Of a stretch of DNA of 64,000 nt, positions 32,581 to 41,963 are shown piece after piece. Positions within the stretch are counted from its first letter, which is position 1. The number at the start of each line of letters is the position of its first letter. The position numbers were made by a program, and so were the translations under genes. The stretch comes from Cellulomonas alba (GTDB taxonomy: Bacteria; Actinomycetota; Actinomycetes; Actinomycetales; Cellulomonadaceae): contig NZ_JAUCGQ010000001.1 of the NCBI RefSeq assembly GCF_030362835.1, forward strand, positions 434,001 through 498,000, in the 5' to 3' direction. The notes beneath the pieces were generated by a model. It searched no databases and was not told the origin of the DNA. It was given only the letters and a program-made list of their open reading frames with translations.

Positions 32581-33876
32581 ATGTCGAGCTCGCCCCGCTC
32601 TGCCGCGAACCCGGCCCGGCCGACCCCGGAGCCCACGCCCGACGCGGGTTCGACGCCGGCCCGTCGGCGGCGACCGGAGCCGCGTGCGCTCGCGCTCGAC
32701 GGCCACGCGACGCCGGAGACGCAGCGGCGCGTCCGCGACGGAGCGGGACTTCTCGCCGCCGCTGCGATGCGGCGCCTCGACGAGGACCTCGACTGGTACC
32801 GCGCGCTCCCCGCGGAGGACCGCTCCTGGGTCGGCCTCGTCGCCCAGGCCGGCATCACGGCGTTCGTCACGTGGTTCGCCGACCCGTCGCGACCGCCGCA
32901 CGGCGTGGGCGAGATCTTCGCCGGTGCGCCGCCCGAGCTGACGCGCTCCATCTCGCTGCAGCACACGCTGCAGCTCGTGCGCATCGTCGTCGACGTGGTC
33001 GAGACGCACAGCGACCGGCTCGCGGCACCGGGCGACGAGCGCGAGCTGCGCGAGGCAGTGCTGCGGTACTCGCGCGAGGTCGCGTTCTCCGCCGCCGAGG
33101 TCTACGCGCGGGCCGCCGAGGTGCGCGGCGCGTGGGACGCCCGGCTCGAGGCGCTGGTCGTGGACGCGCTGGTCCGGGGCGACGCGGACGACTCGATGCG
33201 CTCGCGCATCGCGGCGCTCGGCTGGAGCGGGCGCGGGTCGACGCTCGTCATGGTCGGGACGACGGCGTCGCCGCTCGACGAGGTGCGCGCCGCCGACCTG
33301 CGGCGGGCCACGCGGCGCGCCGCCGACGACGCGCTGGTCGGGATCCAGGGCGAGCGGCTCGTGCTGTTCCTGGGTGGCGAGGGCGACCTCCGCGCCGCGG
33401 CGGCGTCGCTGCTCCCCCGGTTCGGGCCGGGCCCGGTGGTGCTCGGGCCCGTCGTGACCGACCTCGCGGACGCGGCGCGGTCCGCGCGGGCGGCACTGGC
33501 CGGCCTGCAGGCGGCGCCCGCGTGGGAGCACGCGCCGCGCCCGGTCCAGGCCGACGAGCTGCTGCCCGAACGCGTGCTGGTCGGCGACCAGACCGCGCGC
33601 CGCGCCCTCATCGCCCAGGCCTACGCGCCGCTCGCGGCGAGCCAGGGCTCCCTGCTCGAGACCCTGTCCGCCTATCTCGGCACCGGCCGCTCGCTCGAGG
33701 CCGCGGCCCGGTCGCTGTACGTCCACCCGAACACCGTCCGGTACCGCCTGCGCCGCGTCTCGGACGTCACGGGGTGGGACCCGCTGGACGCCCGGGAGTC
33801 GTACGTCCTGCAGACCGCGCTTGCGCTCGGCCGGCTCGAGGCGGTGCGTCACCCGGACGACGCGGCCCACGCCTGA
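32581..33876 (+). CDS. fasR: PucR/CdaR-type transcriptional regulator, FasR-like
   Basis: 431 residues. The C-terminal helix-turn-helix is clear: LLETLSAYLGTGRSLEAAAR, then SLYVHPNTVRYRLRRVSDVTGW, the PucR/CdaR family end. The middle holds a GGDEF-like degenerate fold typical of the family. In Streptomyces coelicolor the homologue directly upstream of fabD-fabH-acpP-fabF (FasR) activates that operon; the same order here supports the call. A disordered Pro/Ala/Arg head covers residues 1-40. A TATGCT -10 lies 6 nt before the ATG, suggesting a leaderless transcript. Confidence 0.9.
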   Translation: MSSSPRSAANPARPTPEPTPDAGSTPARRRRPEPRALALDGHATPETQRRVRDGAGLLAAAAMRRLDEDLDWYRALPAEDRSWVGLVAQAGITAFVTWFADPSRPPHGVGEIFAGAPPELTRSISLQHTLQLVRIVVDVVETHSDRLAAPGDERELREAVLRYSREVAFSAAEVYARAAEVRGAWDARLEALVVDALVRGDADDSMRSRIAALGWSGRGSTLVMVGTTASPLDEVRAADLRRATRRAADDALVGIQGERLVLFLGGEGDLRAAAASLLPRFGPGPVVLGPVVTDLADAARSARAALAGLQAAPAWEHAPRPVQADELLPERVLVGDQTARRALIAQAYAPLAASQGSLLETLSAYLGTGRSLEAAARSLYVHPNTVRYRLRRVSDVTGWDPLDARESYVLQTALALGRLEAVRHPDDAAHA

Positions 33877-33877
33877 G

Positions 33878-33894
33878 TTGTAGGAGCCCCACAA
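33878..33894 (+). promoter_or_regulatory. Candidate FasR operator upstream of fabD
   Basis: TTGT-AGGAGCCCC-ACAA, directly after the fasR stop and about 76 bp upstream of the fabD GTG. A weak -10 CAGGCT is at 33950-33955. Placement well upstream of the promoter suits an activator. Confidence 0.5.
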
Positions 33895-33961
33895 GGTCGC
33901 TCCGCAAGCTTCGTGCTCGCCGTGACCCGGTCCGGCTCGAGGCACCCGGCAGGCTGGTCGG

Positions 33962-34942
33962 GTGCTCGTCGTCGTCTGCCCCGGTCAGGGTGCCCAGTCC
34001 CCCAGCATGCTCGCCCCCTGGCTCGAGCTGCCCTCCGTCGCCACCTCGCTGACCCGCGCGGCGCAGACCACGGGGCTCGACCTCGTGGCGCACGGCACGA
34101 CGTCGGACGCCGACACCATCCGCGACACCGCCGTGGCGCAGCCGCTCCTCGTCGCGTCCGCGCTCGCGACGCTGCGTGCCGTCCTCGAGCTCGATGCCGA
34201 CGCGGCGCTCGCGCCGGCCACCGCCCGGGTCGCCGGCGCGACCGCCGGCCACTCGGTCGGCGAGCTCGCGGCGGCCGCGATCGCCGGCGTGCTGACCGAG
34301 GACGAGGCGCTGCGTCTCGTCGCGCTGCGCGGCGCCGCGATGGCGCGCGCGGCGGCCGCGACGCCGACCGGCATGAGCGCCGTGCTCGGCGGCGACCCCG
34401 ACGAGGTGGCGGCGGCCCTCGCGACGCACGACCTGGTGGGAGCCAACGTCAACGGCGGCGGCCAGGTGGTCGCCGCCGGCACCCTCGAGGACCTCGCGGC
34501 CTTCGCCGCGGAGCCCCCGGCCCGCGCCCGCGTCGTGCCGCTGCAGGTCGCGGGGGCGTTCCACACGCGGCACATGGCGCCCGCCGTCGACGAGCTGCGC
34601 GGCGCCGCGGAGGGCATCACGCCGGGCGAGCCGCTGACCCCGCTGCTGACGAACTCCGACGGCTCCGTCGTGGCGTCCGGCGCGCGCGGCCTCGAGCTGA
34701 TCGTCGCGCAGGTCGCCAACCCCGTGCGGTGGGACCTGTGCCAGGAACGGCTCGTCGCGCTCGGCGTCACGGGCCTGCTCGAGCTGGCGCCCGGGGGCGT
34801 CCTGACCGGACTGGCGCGGCGTACGCTGCCCGGTGTCGAGACCGTGGCGCTGAAGTCGCCCGCCGACCTCGACGCCGCGCGCGACCTCGTGCGCCGCCAC
34901 GCCGGCACCGGCACCCCGAGCCCCCAGGAGGACCTGTCGTGA
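33962..34942 (+). CDS. fabD: Malonyl-CoA:ACP transacylase
   Basis: 326 residues from a GTG. Loads malonyl groups on ACP for fatty acid synthesis. Features: N-terminal VVCPGQGAQSPSML, nucleophile Ser98 in AGHSVGELAA, His201 in GAFHTRHMAPAV and VNGGGQVVAAG. First gene of the fab operon; its stop overlaps the fabH start (GTGA). The start codon has a weak -10 (CAGGCT) 6 nt before it and no ribosome site. Confidence 0.97.
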   Translation: MLVVVCPGQGAQSPSMLAPWLELPSVATSLTRAAQTTGLDLVAHGTTSDADTIRDTAVAQPLLVASALATLRAVLELDADAALAPATARVAGATAGHSVGELAAAAIAGVLTEDEALRLVALRGAAMARAAAATPTGMSAVLGGDPDEVAAALATHDLVGANVNGGGQVVAAGTLEDLAAFAAEPPARARVVPLQVAGAFHTRHMAPAVDELRGAAEGITPGEPLTPLLTNSDGSVVASGARGLELIVAQVANPVRWDLCQERLVALGVTGLLELAPGGVLTGLARRTLPGVETVALKSPADLDAARDLVRRHAGTGTPSPQEDLS

Positions 34943-35946
34943 CCCGCCCCACCCTGACGCAGGCGACCGGACCGGCGCACACGCGGATCCTCGGTATCGG
35001 CGGCGTCCGCGGAGAGAACGTCGTGACGAACGACGACATCGCGGGCCCGATCGACTCGTCCGACGAGTGGATCCGCCAGCGCACGGGCATCGTGACGCGT
35101 CGCCGCGCCGGCGCCGACCGGGACGTCATCGACCTCGCGGTCGAGGCGGCGAACGCCGCGCTCGCGCACGCCGGCCTCAGCGGCGCGGACATCGACGCGG
35201 TGATCCTGTCGACCGTCACCTACTTCCACCAGACGCCCGCGGGCGCGGCGATCGTGGCCGACCGCATCGGCGCGACGCCCGCGGCGGCGTACGACATCTC
35301 GGCCGCGTGCGCCGGCTACTGCTACGGCATCGGCCAGGCCGACGCGCTCGTCCGTGCCGGCACCGCACGCCACGTGCTGGTCATCGGTGCCGAGAAGATG
35401 AGCGACTTCATCGACCCGACCGACCGGTCGATCTCGTTCCTGCTCGGCGACGGCGCGGGCGCGGTGATCGTCGGCCCGTCGGACACGCCGGGCATCGGCC
35501 CGACGGTCTGGGGCTCCGACGGCGCGGCGGCCGACAAGGTGCGCCAGACGCACTCGTGGCTGCAGTGGCGCGAGAACGCGGAGCTCGGCTGGCCGACCCT
35601 GCGCCAGGAGGGCCCCGCGGTCTACAAGTGGGCGGTCTGGCAGATGGCCCCGGTCGCGCAGAAGGCGCTGGACGCCGCGGGCGTGACGGCCGACGACATC
35701 GACGCGTTCGTCCCCCACCAGGCGAACATGCGCATCATCGACCAGATGGTGAAGACGCTCGGCCTGCCCGAGTCCGTCGTGATCGGCCGCGACATCGCCG
35801 ACACCGGCAACACGTCCGCGGCCTCGATCCCGCTCGCCACCGAGCGCCTGCTCCGCGAGGGGCAGGTCGCCAGCGGTGCGCTCGCGCTGCAGATCGGCTT
35901 CGGCGCGGGCCTCGTCTACGCGGCGCAGGTCGTCGTCCTGCCGTAG
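34939..35946 (+). CDS. fabH: Beta-ketoacyl-ACP synthase III
   Basis: 335 residues. Condenses acyl-CoA with malonyl-ACP to start fatty acid chains; in Actinobacteria it prefers branched starters. The triad is Cys124 (SAACAGYCYGIG), His260 (FVPHQANMRI) and Asn291 (ADTGNTSAAS). The opening SSDEWIRQRTGIVTRRRAGA is the CoA-binding head. The GTG start overlaps the fabD stop and has AGGAGG 7 nt upstream, so it is coupled. Confidence 0.97.
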   Translation: MTRPTLTQATGPAHTRILGIGGVRGENVVTNDDIAGPIDSSDEWIRQRTGIVTRRRAGADRDVIDLAVEAANAALAHAGLSGADIDAVILSTVTYFHQTPAGAAIVADRIGATPAAAYDISAACAGYCYGIGQADALVRAGTARHVLVIGAEKMSDFIDPTDRSISFLLGDGAGAVIVGPSDTPGIGPTVWGSDGAAADKVRQTHSWLQWRENAELGWPTLRQEGPAVYKWAVWQMAPVAQKALDAAGVTADDIDAFVPHQANMRIIDQMVKTLGLPESVVIGRDIADTGNTSAASIPLATERLLREGQVASGALALQIGFGAGLVYAAQVVVLP

Positions 35947-36025
35947 CGACCTGGCCGACCCGGGCCCGAAGCATCACCCCTGTACCGTTCGACCGACCCG
36001 TTCATCACCCACCAAGGAGAACCCG

Positions 36026-36274
36026 ATGGCGCACAGCGAGCAGGAGATCCTGGCCGGCCTGGCCGAGATCGTCAGCGAGGAGACCGGCCTCCCGACCGAC
36101 TCCGTCCTGCCCGAGAAGTCCTTCACCGACGACCTCGACATCGACTCGCTGTCGATGATGACGATCGTGACGCTCGCCGAGGAGAAGTTCGACGTGCGGA
36201 TCCCCGACGACGAGGTCAAGAACCTCACGACCGTCGGCGACGCCGTCTCCTTCATCGCGAGCGCGCAGTCCTGA
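36026..36274 (+). CDS. acpP: Acyl carrier protein
   Basis: 82 residues, acidic. The phosphopantetheine serine is Ser41 in DLDIDSLSMMTIV. Helix I (QEILAGLAEIVSEETGL) and the helix III segment VRIPDDEVKNLTTVGDAV are typical of ACP. The ATG has AAGGAG 7 nt upstream. It lies between fabH and fabF, as in Streptomyces. Confidence 0.97.
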   Translation: MAHSEQEILAGLAEIVSEETGLPTDSVLPEKSFTDDLDIDSLSMMTIVTLAEEKFDVRIPDDEVKNLTTVGDAVSFIASAQS

Positions 36275-36362
36275 GCCGACCGGCTCCGCTGGCCGCCCGG
36301 GCGCCGTCGCACGACACGCGCCCGGGCGGGCACCCGCACCCGACCGCCGACCTGGAGCACCG

Positions 36363-37607
36363 ATGAGCCACCTGACCGACGTCGTCGTCACCGGACTGGG
36401 CGCGACCACGCCCCTCGGCGGCGACGTGCGCAGCACGTGGGACGCCGCCCTCGCGGGCGAGTCCGGTGCCCGCCTCTTCAACCCCGAGTGGGTCGAGAAG
36501 TTCGGCCTGCCCCTGACTTTCGCGGCGACCATCAAGGTCGCCCCGTCCGAGGTCCTCACGACTCCCGAGCTCAAGCGCATGGACGTCTCCGCGCAGTACG
36601 CGGTGATCGCGGCGCGCGAGGCCTGGGCCGACGCCGGCTCGCCCGAGGTCGACCACGACCGCCTCGGCGCCGTCGTGTCGTCGGGCATCGGCGGCATCCA
36701 GACGATCCTCGACGCGTGGGACACCATGACGACGAAGGGTGCCCGCCGCGTCCTGCCCATGACGGTGCCCATGCTCATGCCGAACTCCCCGACCGCGTAC
36801 GTGTCGCTCGAGTTCAGCGCCCGCGCCGGCGCCCACGCGCTCGTCTCCGCCTGCGCATCCGGTGCCGAGGCGATCGGCTACGCGGCCGACATGATCCGCT
36901 CGGGCCGTGCCGACATCGTGATCGCGGGCGGCACCGAGGCTGCGATCCACCCGATGCCGATCGCCGCGTTCGCGGCCTCCCGCACGCTCTCGTTGCGGAA
37001 CGACGACCCCGCGGGCGCGTCGCGTCCGTACGACGTCGACCGCGACGGCTTCGTGCTCGGCGAGGGAGCGGGCGTCGTGGTGCTCGAGAGCGCCGAGCAC
37101 GCGGCCGCCCGCGGCGCTCGCGTCTACGCCAAGATCTCGGGCGTCGGCCTCTCCGCGGACGGGTACCACATCACGTCCCCCGAGCCGAGCGGGGACGGCC
37201 AGATCCGTGCGATGCGCGCTGCGCTGGCGGAGTCCGGCGTCGCGCCGCGCGACGTCGTGCACGTCAACGCGCACGCCACGTCGACCGTGGTCGGCGACCT
37301 CATCGAGGCGCGCTCGATCCGCGGCCTGCTCGGCGACGACGCGGACCACGTGGCGCTCTCGGCCACGAAGTCGATGACGGGCCACCTGCTCGGCGGAGCC
37401 GGCGCGCTCGAGACGATCTTCACCGTGCTCGCCGTGAACGAGCACCAGGCGCCGCCGACCATCAACGTCGACAACCCGGACCCCGAGCTCGTGCTCGACC
37501 TGGTCCGCGACAAGCCGCGTGCCCTGCCCGACGGCGACATCGCCGCGGTGAACAACTCGTTCGGCTTCGGCGGGCACAACGTCGCCCTCGTGGTGACGTC
37601 CGCCTGA
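36363..37607 (+). CDS. fabF: Beta-ketoacyl-ACP synthase II
   Basis: 414 residues. Elongates acyl-ACP. The triad is Cys164 (VSACASGAEAIG), His in VNAHATSTVVGD and His in KSMTGHLLGGAGAL. NNSFGFGGHNVAL closes the fold. The fab operon ends here: a perfect 19-bp hairpin follows 20 bp beyond the stop. In mycobacteria the corresponding position holds the kasA/kasB ketosynthases. Confidence 0.97.
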   Translation: MSHLTDVVVTGLGATTPLGGDVRSTWDAALAGESGARLFNPEWVEKFGLPLTFAATIKVAPSEVLTTPELKRMDVSAQYAVIAAREAWADAGSPEVDHDRLGAVVSSGIGGIQTILDAWDTMTTKGARRVLPMTVPMLMPNSPTAYVSLEFSARAGAHALVSACASGAEAIGYAADMIRSGRADIVIAGGTEAAIHPMPIAAFAASRTLSLRNDDPAGASRPYDVDRDGFVLGEGAGVVVLESAEHAAARGARVYAKISGVGLSADGYHITSPEPSGDGQIRAMRAALAESGVAPRDVVHVNAHATSTVVGDLIEARSIRGLLGDDADHVALSATKSMTGHLLGGAGALETIFTVLAVNEHQAPPTINVDNPDPELVLDLVRDKPRALPDGDIAAVNNSFGFGGHNVALVVTSA

Positions 37608-37627
37608 CGCCTTCCGCCTGACCTGAC

Positions 37628-37669
37628 GCACGAGAAGGGCCGCCCCTCCGGGGGCGGCCCTTCTCGTGC
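37628..37669. terminator. Perfect 19-bp hairpin, bidirectional terminator
   Basis: GCACGAGAAGGGCCGCCCC (37628-37646) pairs without mismatch with 37651-37669 around TCCG. It lies between fabF and the convergent DUF3145 gene and can stop transcription from both sides. Confidence 0.92.
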
Positions 37670-37808
37670 CCGGCCCGGCGCGCGCTGCCGCGTCAGCGGA
37701 CCGAGGCACCGCGATCGCGCAACGCGAGCGTGGGTTCGCGTCGTGCCGACGCGCGATCGCCGTGCCGACGACAGCGCGGGCCGACGCGCGGTCCCCGGGC
37801 CGATGGCG

Positions 37809-38309
37809 TCAGCCGACGCGGTGCAGCCACCGGACGGGGGCGCCCGCGCCCGCGTAGCGGAACGGCTCGAGCTCGTCGTCCCACGCCTGGCCGAGCGCGA
37901 GGTCGAGCTCGGCGCGCAGCCGGGCCGGGTCGTCGGCCTGCTCGAGCGCAGCGCGGATGCGGTCCTCCGGGACCACGACGTTGCCGTGGACGTCCGTCTG
38001 GGCGTGGAAGATCCCGAGCTCGGGCGTGTGGCTCCAGCGCGAGCCGTCGACGCCGTGGCTCGCCTCCTCGGTGACCTCGTAGCGCAGGTGAGCCCAGCCG
38101 CGGAGCGCCGACGCGAGCCGCGCACCGGTGCCGGGGACGCCCTGCCAGGAGTGCTCGGCGCGGAAGAAGGCCGGGCCGGCAGGCTGCTCGGTCCAGTCGA
38201 GGCTCACGCGCGTCCCCAGCGCGTTGCCCGCCGCCCACTCGACGTGGGGGCACAGCGCGCGGGGCGCAGAGTGCACGAAAAGTACACCGCGGGTGATCGC
38301 ACCTGCCAT
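37809..38309 (-). CDS. DUF3145 protein
   Basis: 166 residues from an ATG with AGGAGG 6 nt upstream. The conserved sequence RGVLFVHSAPRALCPHVEWA, then SWQGVPGTGARLASALRGWA, GSRWSHTPELGIFHAQTDVH and the C-terminal AWDDELEPFRYAGAG define this actinobacterial family, whose function is unknown. Soluble. It lies downstream of the fab operon, convergent with it, a common context. Confidence 0.93.
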   Translation of the reverse strand: MAGAITRGVLFVHSAPRALCPHVEWAAGNALGTRVSLDWTEQPAGPAFFRAEHSWQGVPGTGARLASALRGWAHLRYEVTEEASHGVDGSRWSHTPELGIFHAQTDVHGNVVVPEDRIRAALEQADDPARLRAELDLALGQAWDDELEPFRYAGAGAPVRWLHRVG

Positions 38310-38482
38310 GTCGTCCTCCTGAGCGGCTCGAGGTTCGTCTTCCCCAACGACCTCGTCGCGCCCCGGGAGCGTTGCATGGGCTCGCGGCGTGCTGGCACAA
38401 GTGTGCCTGACGTGCGCGGACGCCGCCAAGCGTCCGCGCCGATCGACATCGGATCGCGCGAGCCAGGCGGCGCCGGGCGGGA

Positions 38483-38971
38483 CTAGAGCTGCTCGCGCAC
38501 CGCGCGCATCGCCTTCTTGCGCACCGACCGCTCGAGGCGGTCGAGGTAGAGCATCCCGTCGAGGTGGTCGACCTCGTGCTGCAGGCACCGCGCCATGAGC
38601 TCGGTGCCCTCGACGACGACCTCCTTGCCGTCGAGGTCCGTGCCGACCACGCGGGCGTACCAGGCACGTGTCGTCGGGTACCAGAGGCCCGGGACCGAGA
38701 GGCAGCCCTCGTCGCCGTCCTGGTACTCGTCCTGCGAAAGCTCGACGATCACGGGGTTGAGCACGTAGCCGATCTCGTCGTCGATGTTCCACGAGAACGC
38801 GCGCAGGCTCACGCCGATCTGGTTCGCCGCGAGCCCCGCGCGGCCGTCGTGGTCGACCGTCTCGAGCAGGTCCTCGACGAGCGACCGCACGCGGTCGTCG
38901 ACGGTGGTGATCGGGTCGCACGGGGTGCGCAGGACGGGGTCTCCGACGGTCCGGATCTCTCGCATCGCCAT
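38483..38971 (-). CDS. def: Peptide deformylase
   Basis: 162 residues. Removes the formyl group from the initiator methionine. The three motifs are present: [11 protein letters not shown] (GxGLAAxQ), EGCLSVPG with the metal Cys, and QHEVDHLDG (HExxH-type) with two His. The insert between motifs and the short C-terminus resemble the actinobacterial type. It sits apart from map, which carries out the next processing step. Confidence 0.95.
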   Translation of the reverse strand: MAMREIRTVGDPVLRTPCDPITTVDDRVRSLVEDLLETVDHDGRAGLAANQIGVSLRAFSWNIDDEIGYVLNPVIVELSQDEYQDGDEGCLSVPGLWYPTTRAWYARVVGTDLDGKEVVVEGTELMARCLQHEVDHLDGMLYLDRLERSVRKKAMRAVREQL

Positions 38972-39091
38972 GGCTCGATCCTCCCATGCGCGCCACGGGG
39001 TCCGTGGCGATCCAGGGCGGGCGGGCGCGGTCGGCGAGGACGTGTGAGCGAACAGACGCCGGCACGCGCCTGCGCGCCGACGAGGCGGGTC

Positions 39092-39115
39092 TAGTATTTG
39101 TACTGACTGGTCAGT
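39092..39115 (+). promoter_or_regulatory. Promoter with palindromic TetR-type operator
   Basis: TAGTAT (39092-39097) is a candidate -10. Four nt downstream, the perfect palindrome ACTGAC-TG-GTCAGT (39102-39115) overlaps the expected transcription start. The third gene of the operon behind it encodes a TetR repressor, the probable ligand. Confidence 0.65.
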
Positions 39116-39126
39116 TTGGAGATGCT

Positions 39127-39885
39127 GTGACCCTCACGGAACGCCCCGCCCACTCGGACGTCGACCACACGCCGCAGCCTGCGGCCCCCACCGACGAGCC
39201 ACTCGAACGCCCGGCGCCGGTCGTGGTCGCGCGCCGCCTCGCGCTGCACGGCGAGCGCGGCACCGTCTACGGGCCGGTCGACCTCGACGTGCCGGCCGGC
39301 ACGCTGACCGTCCTGCACGGCCCGCAGGGCGCCGGCCGGACGAGCCTCCTGCTCACGCTCGCGGGCCGCATGGTGCCCGACCGCGGCTCGTCGCTGACGG
39401 TCCTCGGCCGGCCGCTCCCCCACGCGCGCCGCGAGGTCCAGCGTCGCGTCGCGGTCGCGGGGTTCAGCGGGATCGACGACCTCGACGACTCGGTGACCGT
39501 CGCCGCGCACGTCCGTGAGCGGATCGGTTGGCTCTCGCCCTGGTACCGCCGCGTGCCGCGTGCCGACCAGGCCACCGTGGACGGGGTGCTCGCGCCCGTC
39601 TTCGGGACGCGTGCGGTGCCCGCCGCCTCGACCGTCGTCTGGCACCTCGACGAGGTCGACGCGCTGCTGCTCCGGATCGCGCTCGCGATGGCGCAGCGCC
39701 CCCGCCTGCTCGTCGTCGACGACGTCGACCGCGTGCAGGACCCCGCACGGCGCGCGGTCGTGTGGCGCCACCTCTCCCACCTCGCCGAGACCGGCACGAC
39801 CGTGGTCGCCGCGACCTCGTCGTTCGACACGGCCCGCGACGCGACGCCCGTCGTCCGGGTCGTCGCCGTCGCCCCCGCTTCCTGA
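39127..39885 (+). CDS. ABC-type ATP-binding protein with degenerate motifs
   Basis: 252 residues from a GTG with GGAG 6 nt upstream. The fold is recognisable, but every key motif departs from consensus. Walker A is GPQGAGRTS (65-73) with Arg71 in place of the invariant Lys. The LSGGQ region reads [20 protein letters not shown]. Walker B ends [10 protein letters not shown] with Asp instead of the catalytic Glu. The switch His is replaced in [10 protein letters not shown]. It may bind but hardly hydrolyse ATP, or act as a structural partner of the YhgE/Pip-like protein encoded 9 bp downstream. First gene of a TetR-controlled operon. Confidence 0.85.
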   Translation: MTLTERPAHSDVDHTPQPAAPTDEPLERPAPVVVARRLALHGERGTVYGPVDLDVPAGTLTVLHGPQGAGRTSLLLTLAGRMVPDRGSSLTVLGRPLPHARREVQRRVAVAGFSGIDDLDDSVTVAAHVRERIGWLSPWYRRVPRADQATVDGVLAPVFGTRAVPAASTVVWHLDEVDALLLRIALAMAQRPRLLVVDDVDRVQDPARRAVVWRHLSHLAETGTTVVAATSSFDTARDATPVVRVVAVAPAS

Positions 39886-39894
39886 AGGACCGCC

Positions 39895-41955
39895 ATGCTC
39901 TCCCTGACCTCCGGCACCGAGCTCCGTCGCTTCCGCCGCGGCACGCTGCCCAAGCTCGCCGTCGTCGTGATGCTCGGCATCCCGCTCCTCTACGGCGCGC
40001 TGTACCTGTGGGCGTTCTGGAACCCCACGCAGCACCTCGACCGGCTGCCGGTCGCCCTCGTCGACCTCGACCGCGGCGCGACCGTCCAGGGCGAGCCGCT
40101 GCACGCGGGTCACGACGTCGTCGAGCGGCTCGTCGCGTCCGGCGACCTCGACTGGGCCGAGGTCCCGGCGGCGCGTGCGAGCGACGGCGTCCGCGCCGGC
40201 GACTACTACTTCGCGGTGACGGTCCCCGCGGACTTCTCGTCCGCGCTCGCGTCCGCCGGCGGGGACGCCCCGCGCTCGGCGCGGCTCGAGGTCACCTACG
40301 ACGACGCCAACTCCTACCTCGCCACGACGCTGGGTCGCAGCGCCATGCAAGAGGTGCGCGACGCGGTCGCGGTGACGGCCGGCGAGCAGGCGGTGGACCG
40401 GGTCCTCGTGGGTCTCGGCAAGGCACGCGACGGCATGGCGGACGCGAGCGACGGCGCGGTGCGGCTCGCGGACGCGGCGGACACGCTCGGAGACGGCCTG
40501 CGCCAGGTCGCGTCCGGCGCCGCCGCGGCGCACGACGGCGCAGCGACGATCGCGGCCGGCGCGGCGAAGGCGGACGACGGCGCGGCCACGCTCGCGGCGA
40601 AGGCCGACGACCTCTCCACCGGGACCGCGCAGCTCGCGGACGGCGCGTCCGCCGTGGCCGGCGGTGCCGGCGACGTGCAGGCGGCCGCAGGCCGCCTCGC
40701 GGACGGGACCGCCCAGGTCGCCGCCGGCGTCCACGAGACCGTCGGAGAGGTCGACGCGCTGGCCGACGACTGGTCCGTCGCGCAGCAGGACCTGACCGCG
40801 GGCCTCGGGGACGTCGGTCGGTACCTGGCCGCGCGCGCCGCCACGGGCGACGCCCAAGCGACGGCGCTGCTCGGCGGCCTGCAGAAGGTGACGGCCGAGC
40901 TGCCCGACACGGCGGCGCTCGCCGGCGCCCGGGAACGACTCGGGGAGCTCGACGCGGGCGCCTCGGCCGCGTCGGACGGCGCGGCGGCGCTCGAGCGCGG
41001 GACGGGGAGGCTCGCGACGTCGACGCGGACCCTCGCGTCGGGCGCGTCGACCGCGTCGGACGGCGCGTCGCGCCTCGCGGACGGCGCCGGCGAGCTCGCC
41101 TCTGGTGTCCACGGGCTGCACACCGGCGCGCGGGCACTCGCGACGGGCACCGCGTCGCTCGCGACCGGCGCGGACCAGGCGGCGTCGGGCGCGGACCACC
41201 TCAGCGCGGGGGGCACGACGCTCGCCGACGCGCTGCACGACGGCGCGGCGCAGCTGCCGGACGACACCGCCGCGCAGCGCTCGGCGCGGGCAGCCGCCAT
41301 CTCCGACCCCGTCACGCTCGACTCGACGTCGCTCGCGCGCGCCCACGGCCTCGGCGAGGGGTTCGCGCCGCTGTTCCTGCCGCTCGCGCTGTTCGTCGGG
41401 GGCATCATCACGTGGCTGCTGCTGCGGCCGCTGCCGAGCCGGGCGCTCGCCACCCCGGCGGCCGGCTGGCGCGCGGCGCTCGCCGGCTACCTGCCCGCGG
41501 CGGCGATCGGCGTCGGGCAGGTCGCGCTGCTGCTCGGGGTCGTCGTGCTCGCGCTCGGCCTGCACGTCGCGAACCCCGTGGGCACGGTGGCGTTCCTCGT
41601 GCTGGTCGCCGCGACGTTCCTGGCGGTGCAGCAGATGCTCATCGCCGTGCTCGGCTCGGCGGCGGGCAAGGTCGCGACGATCGCACTGCTGATGCTGCAG
41701 CTCACCTCCGCGAGCGGCACCTACCCGGTCGAGACGACGCCGGCCTTCTTCCGTGCGCTGCACCCGTACCTGCCCATGACGTACGCGGTCCAGGGGCTGC
41801 GCGACCTGATCACCGGCACCGCCGACGCGCGGCTCTGGACGGGCGCCGCCGTGCTCGTCGTCATGCTCGTGGCCTCGCTCGCGGTCACGTCGTGGAAGGC
41901 TGCGCGGATGCGGACGTGGACCATCGGCCGCCTCCACCCGTCGCTGTCGATCTGA
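39895..41955 (+). CDS. YhgE/Pip-family membrane protein
   Basis: 686 residues. An N-terminal helix (LAVVVMLGIPLLYGALYLWA) and the family block VALVDLDRGATVQGEPLH are followed by a large outside region (residues about 150-480). This region is built of repeated LADGA/ATGA units, such as GTAQLADGASAVAGGAGDVQ, which form a long helical stalk. Five further helices close the protein (LFLPLALFVGGIITWLLLRP onward). This is the layout of phage-infection-protein/YhgE proteins, related to ABC-2 export permeases and some type VII-associated factors. Paired with the ABC-like gene, so an export role is likely; the substrate is unknown. Confidence 0.9.
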   Translation: MLSLTSGTELRRFRRGTLPKLAVVVMLGIPLLYGALYLWAFWNPTQHLDRLPVALVDLDRGATVQGEPLHAGHDVVERLVASGDLDWAEVPAARASDGVRAGDYYFAVTVPADFSSALASAGGDAPRSARLEVTYDDANSYLATTLGRSAMQEVRDAVAVTAGEQAVDRVLVGLGKARDGMADASDGAVRLADAADTLGDGLRQVASGAAAAHDGAATIAAGAAKADDGAATLAAKADDLSTGTAQLADGASAVAGGAGDVQAAAGRLADGTAQVAAGVHETVGEVDALADDWSVAQQDLTAGLGDVGRYLAARAATGDAQATALLGGLQKVTAELPDTAALAGARERLGELDAGASAASDGAAALERGTGRLATSTRTLASGASTASDGASRLADGAGELASGVHGLHTGARALATGTASLATGADQAASGADHLSAGGTTLADALHDGAAQLPDDTAAQRSARAAAISDPVTLDSTSLARAHGLGEGFAPLFLPLALFVGGIITWLLLRPLPSRALATPAAGWRAALAGYLPAAAIGVGQVALLLGVVVLALGLHVANPVGTVAFLVLVAATFLAVQQMLIAVLGSAAGKVATIALLMLQLTSASGTYPVETTPAFFRALHPYLPMTYAVQGLRDLITGTADARLWTGAAVLVVMLVASLAVTSWKAARMRTWTIGRLHPSLSI

Positions 41956-41963
41956 GGACGACC

